This document shows, piece by piece, positions 24,096-35,154 of a stretch of 64,000 nt of DNA (its first letter is position 1; every line of letters starts with the position of its first letter). The notes beneath the pieces were generated by a model. That model saw only the letters and a program-made list of their open reading frames with translations. It was not told the DNA's origin and ran no database searches. The stretch comes from Salticus scenicus (lineage: Eukaryota; Arthropoda; Arachnida; Araneae; Salticidae): positions 199,256,427 through 199,320,426 of the forward strand of contig OZ005660.1 of NCBI GenBank assembly GCA_963930645.1, read 5' to 3'. A program made the position numbers and the translations under genes.

Positions 24096-25440
24096 ATTTG
24101 GATGGATGGTTGGGTTTTACGTCGCACTAGTGCTGCGCAGATGGGCAATTGGCGACGGTCTGGGACACACCCCTAGAGGTGGTCCGGAGCACAGATTATC
24201 ATACAGATAGGACAGTGAAGCTAAAACGCGAACCGGAAATATAGTAGCACCACTAGTGTCAACAGAGGGGAATTACATGTGTTACGTCTACATGAATAGC
24301 ATCTGTGATCGAAAATTGTTTTCCTATTTCGCGAGTAGTTCGTAGCAGGTTAGTACGGGGAAGTTTTCTTTTTCTTCACTTTCTATTGTTTTTGAATTCA
24401 CAAAATTATCCTCAAAACATTCACAGCAATTCTTCTAAGAAATAAAGATTATTTTTTATAATGTTTAGAAATATGCTGTGTGAAACATATTCATATTCAA
24501 GTACAAATTAAAATTACAAACTATAATTCTGAAATAGCAGTATGAAATCATTAAATATTTAACGTTGCTTGGTTTAAATAATACAAATTGCCTTAAAATG
24601 AAAAAAAAAATGTTTTTATTTTATGTATATTTTCTTAATATTTAGCACTTGTTTCTTAAAATAAATTGCTTATTTGACAATCAAGTTTGTAAACAATAAA
24701 GTTGCCAACGAAAACGTATGTGTAGTTTTCTTTCCTTTACTTTTTCTACTAATTTTAAATTTACAAAATCATAACATTCACAGCTATTTTCTAAGAAATA
24801 AAACTAATTTTTATTATGTTTGAAAATAAATTTTTCCAAACACATTCGTGTTCAAGAGTACAAATTAATATAACAAACTGTAATGCTGAAATAGCAGTAT
24901 GGTATGAAATCTTAAATATTTAACATTGCTTGGTGTAAATAATACAAAATGCTTTAAAATGAAAAAAATATTTCTGGTTTATGTATATTTTCGAAATTTA
25001 TTTGCTTAATATTTAGTACTTGCTTCTTAAAATAAATTGCTTTCGACAATCAAATTCGTAAACAATGACAAAGTCCAAGTGTAAACATCAATAAATGGTT
25101 AGTCGGTTGGATGTTGGGTTTAACGTTGCACTAATATTACGATATGAACATAGATACAATAAAAATAAGACGAGCGATTGCGTAAGCTGAAGAGCTCGAG
25201 AAACTTACAGCCGTTGACAATAGGGTCGTTGCAGTCAAATTCCGGTTACCGAAGAATATACGGGAGTGTCCTATCTGTATAATAATCTGTGGTCCGGAGA
25301 CATGCCATCACAATTTTGATCCTCCACGGAAGTGATGGTTCTCCCGCTTCGGTGACCCCCCAGAGGTATAATTTTTTATGGGAACATGGAGGACATTGCG
25401 GCCACGACAGATTTTACGAGCACCAGCCACCATTAGTGTA
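24096..25440 (+). mobile_element. Dispersed SINE-like repeat, split by a transposon
   Basis: The left part (24,096-24,189) includes GGTTGGGTTTTACGTCGCAC and CTGGGACACACCCCTAGAGG. The right part (25,292 onward) continues GTCCGGAGACATGCCATCAC, then TTTTGATCCTCC. The segment CAGAGACATGGCATCGC-AATTTTAATCCTCC at 3,215-3,247 is a diverged fragment of the same family. The SINE-like label rests on repetition, not on Pol III boxes. Its right limit, close to 25,440, is uncertain and could extend into the next block. Confidence 0.5.
24190..25291. mobile_element. 1.1-kb non-autonomous transposon with 8-bp target duplication
   Basis: The terminal inverted repeats are CACAGATTATCATACAGATA on the left and, inward from the right, CACAGATTATTATACAGATA, continuing to about 25 bp. 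GTCCGGAG is duplicated at 24182-24189 and 25292-25299. Inside, two diverged copies of about 400 bp lie in tandem (near 24,355-24,715 and 24,720-25,090), sharing GCAGTATG and TAAATATTTAAC. The right part also carries a fragment resembling the head of the host repeat it interrupts (GGATGTTGGGTTTAACGTTG). Confidence 0.75.
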
Positions 25441-25970
25441 CAGTCGCTGGTAAAAAGAATTTAGCGCCGGGACACTCGTAGAATTTTTTAAAGTCTATAT
25501 TACGGTGTGTCTCGGAAATATTGCATCACCTCATCCAAAGCGACAGTTGCTGTTTGCGTGACCCCATTTCATGGTTGAATGAGATTGGCCTGGAAAGCGA
25601 CAGCTGCTGCTTGCGTGACCCCAATGAGTCATCACGGGGACCTAGTTCCTTTTGAAAGGGCTTCATGGTTGACCGCTTGCGTGACCCCAATCCCTCCCTT
25701 GAACAATGCTTCCTTGTCATCCCAGGGTGACCCATTTATCATGATTGAATGCACAAACTCAATGCCTCATCGACCTGTTTTCCTTTGGAGAGAGGCTTTT
25801 GAAAGGCTTCATGGTTGAATGCACAAACTCAATGCCCTTTTCAAAGGGCCGTTGAACAATGCCCGTGCGATGGCCAGGTGGTTCCATGCACCTGGTCCCT
25901 TTTGAAAGGGCCAATGAGTCATCTCTTTTCAAATGGACATTACCCTGAATCCACACAGAAATTATCCCAC
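25441..25970 (+). repeat. Left terminal inverted repeat region
   Basis: Matches, in inverted orientation, 42,660-43,041 and more loosely 39,900-40,560. Besides the shared end it contains units such as AAAGCGACAGCTGCTGC, GCGTGACCCCAATGAGTCAT and ATGGTTGAATG. The palindromes CCTTTTGAAAGGG (25648-25660), GCCCTTTTCAAAGGGC (25833-25848) and CCCTTTTGAAAGGG (near 25,897) sit between them. Confidence 0.65.
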
Positions 25971-26420
25971 ACTATTACCTTCAATGTTTATTATATTATT
26001 TATTATTTATTTATTTATTTATTTATTACCGAATCGGTATTAGTAAATGAAAACAATGAGTCACACGATTGCTTCAAATCTCAAATGGACATTGCCCTGA
26101 ATACATCTGATCCACATAGAAATTATACTCAAAATCCCTTATTTATTTATTTATTTATTTATTTATTATCAAATCGGAAATGAAAACAATGAGTCACACG
26201 ATTGCTTCAAATCTCAAATGGACATTGCCCTGAATACATCTGATCCACATAGAAATTATACTCAAAATCCCTTATTTATTTATTTATTTATTTATTAATT
26301 ACCGAATTGGTATTAGAAAATGAAAACAATGAGTCACATGATTGCTTCAAAACTCAAATGGACATTGCCCTGAACACATCTGATATGGAATCCACATAGA
26401 AATTATACTCCAAACCTTCA
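25925..26420 (+). repeat. Three to four tandem copies of a roughly 130-150-bp unit
   Basis: Each unit includes CAAATGGACATTGCCCTGAA, CACATAGAAATTATACTC, a (TTTA)n run, and GAAAACAATGAGTCACA. Starts are near 25,930, 26,084, 26,214 and 26,356. A degenerate fifth copy appears around 26,555-26,640. No reading frame is conserved across the copies. Confidence 0.75.
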
Positions 26421-26696
26421 ACATTTAGAGAAATGCTAAAATATAAGTCATCCAAAATTAGAAAACATTTTAAATGTGAACCAGTGTATTATTTTTTTAC
26501 CCATCATAGATAAAAAGTAGAAAATGTGTTAATATTTTCAATATGTCAGTATCAGAAAATGAAAACAATGAATCACATAATTACTTCAAATCTTCTGTCT
26601 GACGTGGAATATCGTTATTATCGGCTTCACACAGAAATTTTAAAATATTAAATGTTTAAAGAAATTTTTAAAGAATACGTTTAAAGAAATTTTAAA

Positions 26697-26699
<3 letters not shown>

Positions 26700-26750
<51 letters not shown>

Positions 26751-27085
26751 CAATATAAAATATTTTTTGATGGACTCACCCTTAAAGTGTATCGAAAACA
26801 ACGCTCATGATGATTGCGATCTGGTTCTAAAAAAAATTTTCTGTGACCTTAAAGATAAACACAGGACTCGTCGAAAAAAGTATTTATTGACAGCATCCAA
26901 AATGACATCCAAAATGTTTTTTTAACACATCCAAAATGTTTTTGTCTAAAATGTTTTTTTTGCATACATCTAAAATGTTTTTTTGAACACATCCAAAATG
27001 TTTTTGCACACATCTAAAATGTCACATCTAAAATGTTTATTCACACAAAATGTTTTCATCCAAAATGTTTTCACAAAATGTTTTT
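26700..27085. repeat. TA microsatellite and CATCTAAAATGTTTTT repeats
   Basis: (AT)n occupies 26,703-26,750. From about 26,895 to 27,085 the motif CATC(C/T)AAAATGTTTTT recurs about ten times with varied spacing. The last copies overlap the 3' end of the minus-strand gene at 27037, whose final residues are encoded by the repeat. Confidence 0.7.
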
Positions 27086-27438
27086 GCACCCTCCTCAGGA
27101 AACAGGGCGTCCGAGATCTCCCTCGGCAAAAAGAGTCTGGCGTGTTCCAGGTCGAACCACAGTTCGTGCTCCACGCGTCCTCGGCCCGTGGGCCATTGCC
27201 ATCCGAGAACGTCTCGCGTGGTCAGCGTGGCGAATCCGTAGACCGTCTTTTCGAGGGTCGGGCTGTCCCTCTGCACGCTGACGAAATCCCTCTCCAGCGT
27301 GCCCACGTACAGCAGCGTCCGACTGCGGGCGCAAGCCCGGGCGACGTCCGCGGCCCGCAGAAACAGTCGACCGTCTCGGGTACGAAGCATCAGGAAAGTG
27401 CAGTCGAGAGGCGGATAACCTGTGTAAGAGAGCGACAT
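27037..27438 (-). CDS. Unknown GC-rich protein, 133 aa (faint BRO-N/KilA-N flavour)
   Basis: This frame starts at an ATG and is far richer in G and C than the flanking repeats. The central segment (about residues 20-85) has a charged, folded-domain look with FLRAADVARACARSRTLLYV and a following LEKTVYGFATLTTRDVL. A D-V-A-R-A core after a beta-like stretch recalls BRO-N/KilA-N domains of large DNA viruses, but that is only an impression. The last 13 residues come from the downstream TAAAATGTTTT repeats, so the natural C-terminus may have been replaced. The gene is divergent from the 477-residue gene at 27,670 and shares a CCAAT-rich promoter with it. An overlapping minus-strand frame at 27,095-27,541 is probably a shadow. 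Confidence 0.55.
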   Translation of the reverse strand: MSLSYTGYPPLDCTFLMLRTRDGRLFLRAADVARACARSRTLLYVGTLERDFVSVQRDSPTLEKTVYGFATLTTRDVLGWQWPTGRGRVEHELWFDLEHARLFLPREISDALFPEEGAKTFCENILDENILCE

Positions 27439-27669
27439 GACTGCATCTGGTGGTGAGAAGGAAAGCGTTCTCTTCTAACTCAGGGGGGGGGTGGAGCCAA
27501 CGGCAGGAAAGGAGGTCAACCAATGATTGGGAAGGATTCAACCAATGGCAGGAAAGGAGGTCACCAATGGTTGGGAAGGAGGTTGTCAGCCAATAGCAGG
27601 GTGGCAGGAAAGGAGGTCAACTGGTCTTCAAAAGTCGCTTCCGACGAAGCCTTCTCTCTCATTCTCACC
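27439..27669. promoter_or_regulatory. Bidirectional CCAAT-rich promoter region
   Basis: Between the divergent ATGs at 27,438 (minus) and 27,670 (plus), CCAAT occurs four to five times (about 27,519-27,595) within short repeats of GGCAGGAAAGGAGGTCA and CCAATGGTTGGGAAGGA. No TATA box is visible. The plus gene has an ACCATGG start context. CCAAT clusters are classical RNA polymerase II promoter elements, which suggests host-polymerase (early) transcription. Confidence 0.55.
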
Positions 27670-29103
27670 ATGGAAAGAGTCGTGGATATCTTCCCGCAGA
27701 CGGTTTCGGAGGTGTCGGCGGCTCTCACGCCGCTCTCCACTCCCAACTACAACAATCTGCACGAGGACTCGGATTTGACGCCCTTCATCATCGCCATGAC
27801 CAGTGCCGACAAAGTCTATTATTATGTTCAGAAGTATAGTCAGCACTATCTGAAGCATTTCGCCGACACGGTGAAAGGCGCCCTCTGCAACCAAGGTGCC
27901 CGCGTCAAGCCTTGGACGTATGCCGACAACAAGTTGAAGCGGGTGCCCGACCAGTCCCTGAAACGCAACACAGACGTTCGGACGGGCTTTGTGATGGGCC
28001 GCACCTTTCTGGTGAAGAGTGCCTTCACCTTTGGCCACCGCACCGTCAAGCCGGCCACGGGCCACGTTCTTCAGACCCATGTGGCCCCGATCATGTTCCA
28101 TTTCGTGCGCAGCAAGTCTCCCCTCGGCATCCAAGAGAAACACTTTCATGCGAAGCGGGAGTACGACTACAGTGCTCGGAGACTGCAACCGAACCAAACC
28201 TATTACTGTGCTTCCGGACTCGAGTACGTGCTCTACACCATCCAGAAAACACTGTTCCGAGTGACGGTCGTGCCTGCCCAAGACGAAGAGTGGCTCACGA
28301 AGCAAGGATGGCTGGATCCCCGAAAAACAGAAGCCACCGCTTCCCGAAAGCGCCGTCGCACGTCGGAGGACGACTCGACCCGCAAAAAGCCCAAGATCAG
28401 CTACGATCCACCGCAGACACCCTACGTGTACGACCTGCACTCGGACGAAGAGGACCATCCGCCGCCCACTCCTTATGTGTACGACCCGCAACCTTCTTTG
28501 GACGAACCTTCGACATCCTCGGGCAAAAGATCCTACCATCCACCGCCCACTCCCTATGTGTACGACCCGCAGCCGGACGAGGACCAAAGGCCTGCTTCGG
28601 ATGTGGACTATGAGGACATCAGCAGTCCAGAACCTGTTGTGCCGTCTCCCTTTCTGGTACCGAACGTGCCGCCTCCTGCAAGTGACTCTGTCGTGCTACC
28701 TCCTGCAAGTGACCCTGTGCTTCCTGCCAGTGACCCCCCTGCCAGTGACTCTGGGGTGCTCTCCCCTTTCGTCGTGCCACCCCCTGCCAGTGACTCTGGG
28801 GTGATGCCACCGCCCCCTGCTCCCTTAGTGATGCCCGACCCCTTGGCGGACTTTGTGAACAGTGTGTCCTTCGAGGATTTAGAGAAGGCGACGTGGTGGG
28901 ACGAATGGATCGTCTCCGTCGCAGTGCCCCCCACTGGAGGGGTTGTGAGCCCTCCGGCTTCAGTAGAACAGGTCAAATTTTACCAGAGCCTGACGGAACT
29001 GAAACATTGGAATACTCATTATCCGCCGCCGCCGATATGCCACGGCGTCCAGTCGAAAGAAGCTCCTCTTGACCTCAGCATGTGTAAACCTATCCATGGG
29101 TGA
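27670..29103 (+). CDS. Proline-rich nuclear-type protein ending in a PLDLS CtBP-binding motif (477 aa)
   Basis: The start at 27,670 has context ACCATGG; the frame is open further upstream but there it only reads repeat sequence. Residues 1-215 look globular and match nothing I recognise. Residues about 226-243 are strongly basic (KRRR and RKKPK), a bipartite nuclear localisation signal candidate. Then PTPYVYD occurs three times in acidic, proline-rich sequence, followed by about eight copies of P-A-S-D-(S/P). The C-terminus reads PLDLSM, with PLDLS at residues 466-470. PxDLS is the established docking motif for the corepressor CtBP, used by cellular repressors and some viral oncoproteins. I infer a nuclear transcriptional modulator. 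AATAAA follows at 29,131. GC content is much higher than in the block after 43 kb. Confidence 0.75.
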   Translation: MERVVDIFPQTVSEVSAALTPLSTPNYNNLHEDSDLTPFIIAMTSADKVYYYVQKYSQHYLKHFADTVKGALCNQGARVKPWTYADNKLKRVPDQSLKRNTDVRTGFVMGRTFLVKSAFTFGHRTVKPATGHVLQTHVAPIMFHFVRSKSPLGIQEKHFHAKREYDYSARRLQPNQTYYCASGLEYVLYTIQKTLFRVTVVPAQDEEWLTKQGWLDPRKTEATASRKRRRTSEDDSTRKKPKISYDPPQTPYVYDLHSDEEDHPPPTPYVYDPQPSLDEPSTSSGKRSYHPPPTPYVYDPQPDEDQRPASDVDYEDISSPEPVVPSPFLVPNVPPPASDSVVLPPASDPVLPASDPPASDSGVLSPFVVPPPASDSGVMPPPPAPLVMPDPLADFVNSVSFEDLEKATWWDEWIVSVAVPPTGGVVSPPASVEQVKFYQSLTELKHWNTHYPPPPICHGVQSKEAPLDLSMCKPIHG

Positions 29104-29130
29104 GTCTTTTGTAATCTTGTGTAGATGAAA

Positions 29131-29136
29131 AATAAA
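29131..29136 (+). terminator. Polyadenylation signal AATAAA
   Basis: AATAAATAAG lies 28 bases after the stop codon of the 477-residue gene, with a GT-rich stretch (GTGGGTAGTTGGAGG) following. This is the arrangement of a cellular-type poly(A) site. Confidence 0.6.
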
Positions 29137-29289
29137 TAAGTGGGTAGTTGGAGGTGATCCAACAGCCTAAAAAATATTCTATTGTTGTTTATTATGATTC
29201 TCGAATATTTTATTTTTATCCCAAACTTTTTTTTTTTTTTTTTTTTTTTTAATTGGGATTAAAAATCTTGAGATCTCTGACCTATCCAA

Positions 29290-31640
29290 CAGATTATGAA
29301 GATTGGGTAATGACCATAAAAACTGTGGCGCCAAATTTTTGGTACATGCTATTGCGTTACTCTAGTTGACCAACGCGAGGGTCATTTTGAAAGATAGGGA
29401 AAAATTGGAATAGGGCGGTGAAAAAAGTGAGGGGGTGGGGTGACTCGAGATCTTTCCAACGGTATCCAGATTATGAAGATCGACCCATTAGACTCCGAGA
29501 TATAAGCGAAAAACCATAAAAACTGGAAGTTGTGGCGCCAAATTTTGGTACCAATAAAATTCTGAATAGAACTTGAAGAATGCGTGAACCTAGACATACA
29601 AAGCAAATAAAAATTGAGATTAGACCCACCAGTAAGTTAAAATGTGTCATGTTCACTATTAAAATTAGCTCCAGTGGGCGCCAAAAGAGCCAAAAATGAA
29701 AAAATGCTATTGCGTTACTCTAGTTGAATGAAAATACAGAAAAAGTAACAACCCACGCGAAAATGCTAGGATAATTTTGAAAGATACTGAAATATTGAAA
29801 TAGGAAAGGCGCCCTCTGGCGGTGAAAAAAGTGAGGTAGCCTACAGGGTGGGCCGACTCGAGATCTTTCCAACGGTATCAAGATTATGAAGATCGGCCCA
29901 TTAGGAGGGGAGATATAAGCGAAAAACCATAAAAACTGGAAGTTGTCAATAAAACGGCGCCAAATTTTGGTACCAATAAAATTCTGAATAGAACTTGAAG
30001 AATGCGTGAAAAAGAAGTCCTAGACATACAAAGCAAATAAAAATTGAGATTAGACCCACCAGTAAGTTAAAATGTGTCATGTTCACTATTAAAATTAGCT
30101 CCAGTGGTCGCCAAAACTGCCAAAAATGAAAAAATGCTATTGCGTTACTCTAGTTGAGTGAAAAGACAGAAAAAGTAACAACCAACGCGAAAATGCTAGG
30201 GTCATTTTGAAAGATAGGGAAATATTGGAATAGGAAAGGCGCCCTCTGGCGGTGAAAAAAGTGAGGTAGCCTACAGGGTGGGCCGACTCGAGATCTTTCC
30301 AACGGTGTCCAGATTATGAAGATCGGCCCATTAGACCCCGAGATATAAGCGAAAAACCATAAAAACTGGAAGTTGTCAATAAAACGGCGCCAAATTTTGG
30401 TACCAATAAAATTCTGAATAGAACTTGAAGAATGCGTGAAAAAGAAGTCCTAGACATACAAAGCAAATAAAAATTGAGATTAGACCCACCAGTAAGTTAA
30501 AATGTGTCATGTTCACTATTAAAATTAGCTCCAGTGGGCGCCAAAAGAGCCAAAAATGAAAAAATGCTATTGCGTTACTCTAGTTGAATGAAAATACAGA
30601 AAAAGTAACAACCAACGCGAAAATCCTAGGGTCATTTTGAAAGATACTGAAATATTGAAATAGGAAAGGCGCCCTCTGGCGGTGAACAAAGTGAGGTAGC
30701 CTACAGGGTGGGCCGACTCGAGATCTCTCCAACGGTATCCAGATTATGAAGATCGGCCCATTAGGAGGGGAGATATAAGCGAAAAACCATAAAAACTGGA
30801 AGTTGTCAATAAAACGGCGCCAAATTTTGGTACCAATAAAATTCTGAATAGAACTTGAAGAATGCGTGAAAAAGAAGTCCTAGACGTACAAAGCAAATAA
30901 AAATTGAGATTAGACCCACCAGTAAGTTAAAATGTGTCATGTTCACTATTAAAATTGGCTCCAGTGGTCGCCAAAACTGCCAAAAATGAAAAAATGCTAT
31001 TGCGTTACTCTAGTTGAATGAAAATACAGAAAAAGTAACAACCAACGCGAAAATCCTAGGGTCATTTTGAAAGATACTGAAATATTGAAATAGGAAAGGC
31101 GCCCTCTGGCGGTGAACAAAGTGAGGTAGCCTACAGGGTGGGCCGACTCGAGATCTCTCCAACGGTATCCAGATTATGAAGATCGGCCCATTAGGAGGGG
31201 AGATATAAGCGAAAAACCATAAAAACTGGAAGTTGTCAATAAAACGGCGCCAAATTTTGGTACCAATAAAATTCTGAATAGAACTTGAAGAATGCGTGAA
31301 AAAGAAGTCCTAGACGTACAAAGCAAATAAAAATTGAGATTAGACCCACCAGTAAGTTAAAATGTGTCATGTTCACTATTAAAATTGGCTCCAGTGGTCG
31401 CCAAAACTGCCAAAAATGAAAAAATGCTATTGCGTTACTCTAGTTGAGTGAAAAGACAGAAAAAGTAACAACCAACGCGAAAATGCTAGGGTCATTTTGA
31501 AAGATACGGAAAAATTGGAATAAGAAAGGCGCCCTCTGGCGGTGAACAAAGTGAGGTAGCCTACAGGGTGGGGTGACTCGAGATCTATCCAACGGTGTCA
31601 AGATTATGAAGATCGGCCCATTAGGAGGGGAGATATGAGC
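29290..31640 (+). repeat. 430-bp tandem array, about 5.5 copies
   Basis: The landmark CGCCAAATTTTGGTACC recurs near 29,535, 29,955, 30,385, 30,815 and 31,245. GGCGCCCTCTGGCGG recurs at exactly 430-base spacing. Adjacent copies are nearly identical; the outermost are more diverged. The array matches 40,690-42,530 in the opposite orientation. Frames through it are not open over a full unit. Confidence 0.9.
29808..31542 (-). promoter_or_regulatory. Five CTCF-like motifs, one per 430-bp unit
   Basis: Minus-strand CCGCCAGAGGGCGCC ends the same way in each copy, at 29808-29822, 30238-30252, 30668-30682, 31098-31112 and 31528-31542. The sequence fits the CTCF consensus CCRSYAGRGGGCGC at every position. 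It is conserved in all copies of the array. Binding is an inference. Confidence 0.45.
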
Positions 31641-31689
31641 CAAAAATCGTAAACACTGGGACCCCAAACCGTCCAAAAACCTCGTCGCT

Positions 31690-32650
31690 TAGATTGGACA
31701 AGACTTAATAAAAATCTACATAAAACTTTCTCTGTAAACATCTCGTATACTTTGTATTCTATTCTTTTAATATTAATCCTATGATTACATTTTGCTCCAC
31801 TGCATATATGTTTCACACAAGGGAACTGAAACAGATGGATGACCTACATTACAAAGATGGGTCAGGCCAAAGGGTCAGGCCAGGTGTTCGTTGATGGGGA
31901 CACAATGGATGACCTACATTCAGGTCAGGCCAGGTGTTCGTCGATGCGTTTACAATGGATGACCTACATTGCAAACATTCAGGCCAGGCCAGGTAATGGG
32001 TTTTGCAAGGCCTTCTCTAACTAAGAGTAGCTGACCTACTTTCCAGGCCGTTGAACAGGATTGCTTTGCAAAGGCTCAACATCATTTTATTTCAAACGAT
32101 TGTGAACAGCGATTCAGGTCAGGCCAGGTGTTCGTCGATGCGTTTACAATGGATGACCTACATTGCAAAGATTCAGGCCAGGCCAGGTGATGGGTTTTGC
32201 AAGGCCTTCTCTAACTAAGAGTAGCTGACCTACTTTCCAGGCCGTTGAACAGGATTGCTTTGCAAAGGCTCAACATCATTTTATTTCAAACGATTGTGAA
32301 CAGCGATTCAGGTCAGGCCAGGTGTTCGTCGATGCGTTTACAATGGATGACCTACATTGCAAAGATTCAGGCCAGGCCAGGTGATGGGTTTTGCAAGGCC
32401 TTCTCTCACTAGCAGTGGCTGATCTACTTTCCAAAGACCCGGTTCGTTGAACAGGATTGCTTTGCAAAGGCTCAACATCATTTTATTTCAAACGATTGTG
32501 AACAGGTCAGGCGTGGATGGGAACAATGGATGACCTACATTGCAAGGCCAGGCCAGGTGATGGGTTTTGCAAGGCCTTCTCTCACTAGCAGTGGCTGACC
32601 TACTTTCCAAAGACGTTGAACAGGATTGCTTTGCAAAACGATTTCTCTAA
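31690..32650 (+). repeat. 190-bp tandem array, about four copies
   Basis: Units contain GGTCAGGCCAGGTGTTCGTC, ACAATGGATGACCTACATTG, TGATGGGTTTTGCAAGGCC and GAACAGGATTGCTTTGC. Starts are near 31,920, 32,112, 32,301 and 32,500. The last copies are shortened. AGGCCAGGCCAGG is itself a short internal repeat. The stretch 31,640-31,830 before it is a transition with no gene. Confidence 0.85.
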
Positions 32651-32778
32651 ACGGATGACCTACTTTGCAGGGCGCGCCTGGCCAATCGCATCGCTTGTGA
32701 CGTCACCGACCTCGTGAGGCTGGCTTGGCGTTCCCTGTCGACCGTTCATTGCGCTCCCGGCAGCCATTGAAGGTAAGT
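32640..32778 (+). promoter_or_regulatory. GC-rich promoter-like island with splice donor
   Basis: In order: GGCGCGCC, GGCCAATCGC (CCAAT box, 32682-32686), TGTGACGTCACC (perfect CRE palindrome TGACGTCA, 32698-32705), a GC-rich stretch, TCATTGCGCTC, and AAG/GTAAGT at 32770-32778. There is no TATA box. This is the layout of a housekeeping-type promoter followed by a short leader exon with a consensus 5' splice site. No open frame follows directly. Confidence 0.5.
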
Positions 32779-32799
32779 GTCTTTTTGTCTTTATGTGGT

Positions 32800-34390
32800 G
32801 AATGTTTTTATGGTCTTTAAAATGTTTTTAATAAGAAAATGTTTAAACTATAGTGGTTTAAAAAATATTGGTCAATTTTATGTTCTTATTATGTGCTCCC
32901 CATCCATTTTAAAAAATTATATGACTATAGTTTGAAAGGTGTTTTTATAGTTTGACCGCTTTCAACTGAATAAACAAAATCCCCGATTACAAGTTAAATT
33001 GTTTGATTAAACTTTTGGAAACTGTAAAATAATAATATGGGCTGGCATTTTTGAAAATAATTGTTATATACTTATTGTAATAAGACATAACACAAAAGTT
33101 TGAAATGTATGGTTCAACTATGGGACCAGAAAGATTTAAATCAAATATGTTCTTGATGAATTTTTCAAAATGGGTCTATTCTCATTTGTATTATGTTGTA
33201 CACCATCCTTAAAAGGTTGTGAATAATGGTTGAAAGGGATTATGTTTAAACTATAGTTTGAAAGGTTTAAAAAAATATTGGTCAATTTTATGTTCTTATT
33301 ATGTGCTCCCCATCCATTTTAAAAAATTATATGACTATAGTTTGAAAGGTGTTTTTATAGTTTGACCGCTTTCAACTGAATAAACAAAACCCCCGATTAC
33401 AAGTTAAATTGTTTGATTAAACTTTTGGAAACTGTAAAATAATAATATGGGCTGGCATTTTTGAAAATAATTGTTATATACTTATTGTAATAAGACATAA
33501 CACAAAAGTTTGAAATGTATGGTTCAACTGTGGGACCAGAAAGATTTAAATCAAATATGTTCTTGATGAATTTTTCAAAATGGGTCTATTCTCATTTGTA
33601 TTATGTTGTACACCATCCTTAAAATGTTGTGAATAATGGTTGAAAGGGATTATGTTTAAACTATAGTTTGAAAGGTTTAAAAAATATTGGTCAATTTTAT
33701 GTTCTTATTATGTGCTCCCCATCCATTTTAAAAAATTATATGACTATAGTTTGAAAGGATTGGTCCTTAAAATATATAATGTTTTTATAGTTTGACCGCT
33801 TTCAACTGAATAAACAAAACCCCAACTGGGGGCGATTACAAGTAAATTGTTTGATTAAACTTTTTGAAAACTGTAAAATAATAATATGGGAAATAAAAAT
33901 TTTTCAATTTCCCTGGCATTTTTGAAAACAATTGTTATATACTTATTGTAATAACACAAAAGTTTGAAATGTATGGTTCAACTGTGGGATCAGAAAGATT
34001 TAAATCAAATATGTTCTTGATGAATTTTTCAAAATGGGTCTATTCTCATTTGCATTATGTTGTACACCATCCTTAAAAGGTTGTGAATAATGGTTGAAAG
34101 GGATTATGTTTTAACTATAGTTGGATATGATTTTGAAAAATTTGAAACTATAGTTTGAAAGGCCATTTTAAAAAATTATATGTGTTTTTCTTAAAATGAT
34201 AGTTTGAAAGGATAAAATGATGTCCTTAAAATATATTATGTTTTCAATAATGAGTTTGAAAGCTTTCAACTGAATAAACAAAACATTTGTTACCCTTTGA
34301 ATAACAACTATAGTTTGAAAGGGTTCACACCACACCCCACCAAATGGGCGAACCATTTAAAAAAATCCTTAAAATGTCAGTTTGAAAAGT
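32800..34390 (+). repeat. About 410-bp tandem array, three full copies plus a degenerate one
   Basis: Landmarks such as TTATTATGTGCTCCCCATCC, TATGACTATAGTTTGAAAGG, ACTTTTGGAAACTGTAAAAT and TTTCAAAATGGGTCTATTC recur near 32.85, 33.24 and 33.65 kb and in a broken form to 34.39 kb. The short motif ACTATAGTTTGAAAGG is scattered many times. No coding potential. Confidence 0.85.
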
Positions 34391-34394
34391 GTAT

Positions 34395-34659
34395 TAATGT
34401 TTTATAACTATATTAAAATTTTTTCTCATACCTCCGATGCTCACAGCTCCCTGTTCAAATAAATGTGATTTGAAATACCTGTTCCAAATGTCTTGTAAAT
34501 GTCCATTCCTCTCACGGTCTGTCTCTATCCGTCCATACAGTGTGTACATATATATATGTAAAAAAAAAAAAAAAAAAAAAAAAATTTTTTTTTTTTTTTT
34601 TTTCGAAAATTTTTTTTTTTTTTTTTTTTTTTCGTCTATATCAGCGACCCGCACTTCAG
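34395..34659. repeat. A/T tract doublet A(n)T(n)
   Basis: A run (from 34,560), T run, CGAAAA, then a second T run to 34,632. The flanks are unique sequence with no gene that I can support. It is the leftmost of the A-to-T tracts that punctuate the genes after 43 kb. Confidence 0.7.
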
Positions 34660-34960
34660 CACTTGGCGGAGAGGGTCCCAATGTGCATGTCGGAGGCGGC
34701 AGAGTCGAGGAAGGATTCTCGGTGGTCATTTCTAGTGGCTACTTCTGGGAACACGTGCTCTGCCCCCCGAGGCATCCACCTACACAGCCCAGCCCCCCCG
34801 GGGACTGCAGAGTCGTGGAAGGCTTCCTGGTGGTCATTTCTAGTGGCTACGTTTGGGAACATGTACTCTGCTTCCCCCCCCCTCCCCCTCCCGAAAGTCC
34901 CCCCCTCCCCCCTCCCCACATTCACACACACTCCACTCGGACCCTTCTGCCAGCTTTAGG
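34660..34960 (+). repeat. Tandem duplication of about 135 bp in GC-rich sequence
   Basis: Copies starting near 34,705 and 34,810 share GTGGTCATTTCTAGTGGCTA, TGGGAACA and GCAGAGTCG. A plus-strand frame open here (34,437-34,964) reads through the poly(A)/poly(T) tract before it, so a protein is doubtful. Runs of C and CCCTCC follow. It may belong to an exon of a non-coding transcript. Confidence 0.5.
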
Positions 34961-35154
34961 TTAGTTTTTTAATTTATAAGATACACCGGGCGGTGGAGCT
35001 GTCGACATGGATGGTCTACGTTGTTATGCCCGTAGACCCGCAGCTGCCATCTAACACTTCTTTTTTCTTTTTTTGTGTGGACATTAAAGATTGAAAAAGT
35101 GTCTCTGTCTCATTTATTCACACCGACACAAACACCCCACATTAGTTTTAGTAT

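Noticed and set aside
27628..28587. 319-residue minus-strand frame opposite the PLDLS protein
   Set aside because: It is a GC-driven shadow. The plus frame has the better start context, a poly(A) signal, repeats in phase and a motif at its end.
34437..34964. 175-residue frame with a duplicated GFSVVISSGY segment
   Set aside because: The frame crosses poly(A) and poly(T) runs, and the duplication exists at the DNA level in GC-rich spacer. Kept as a repeat only.
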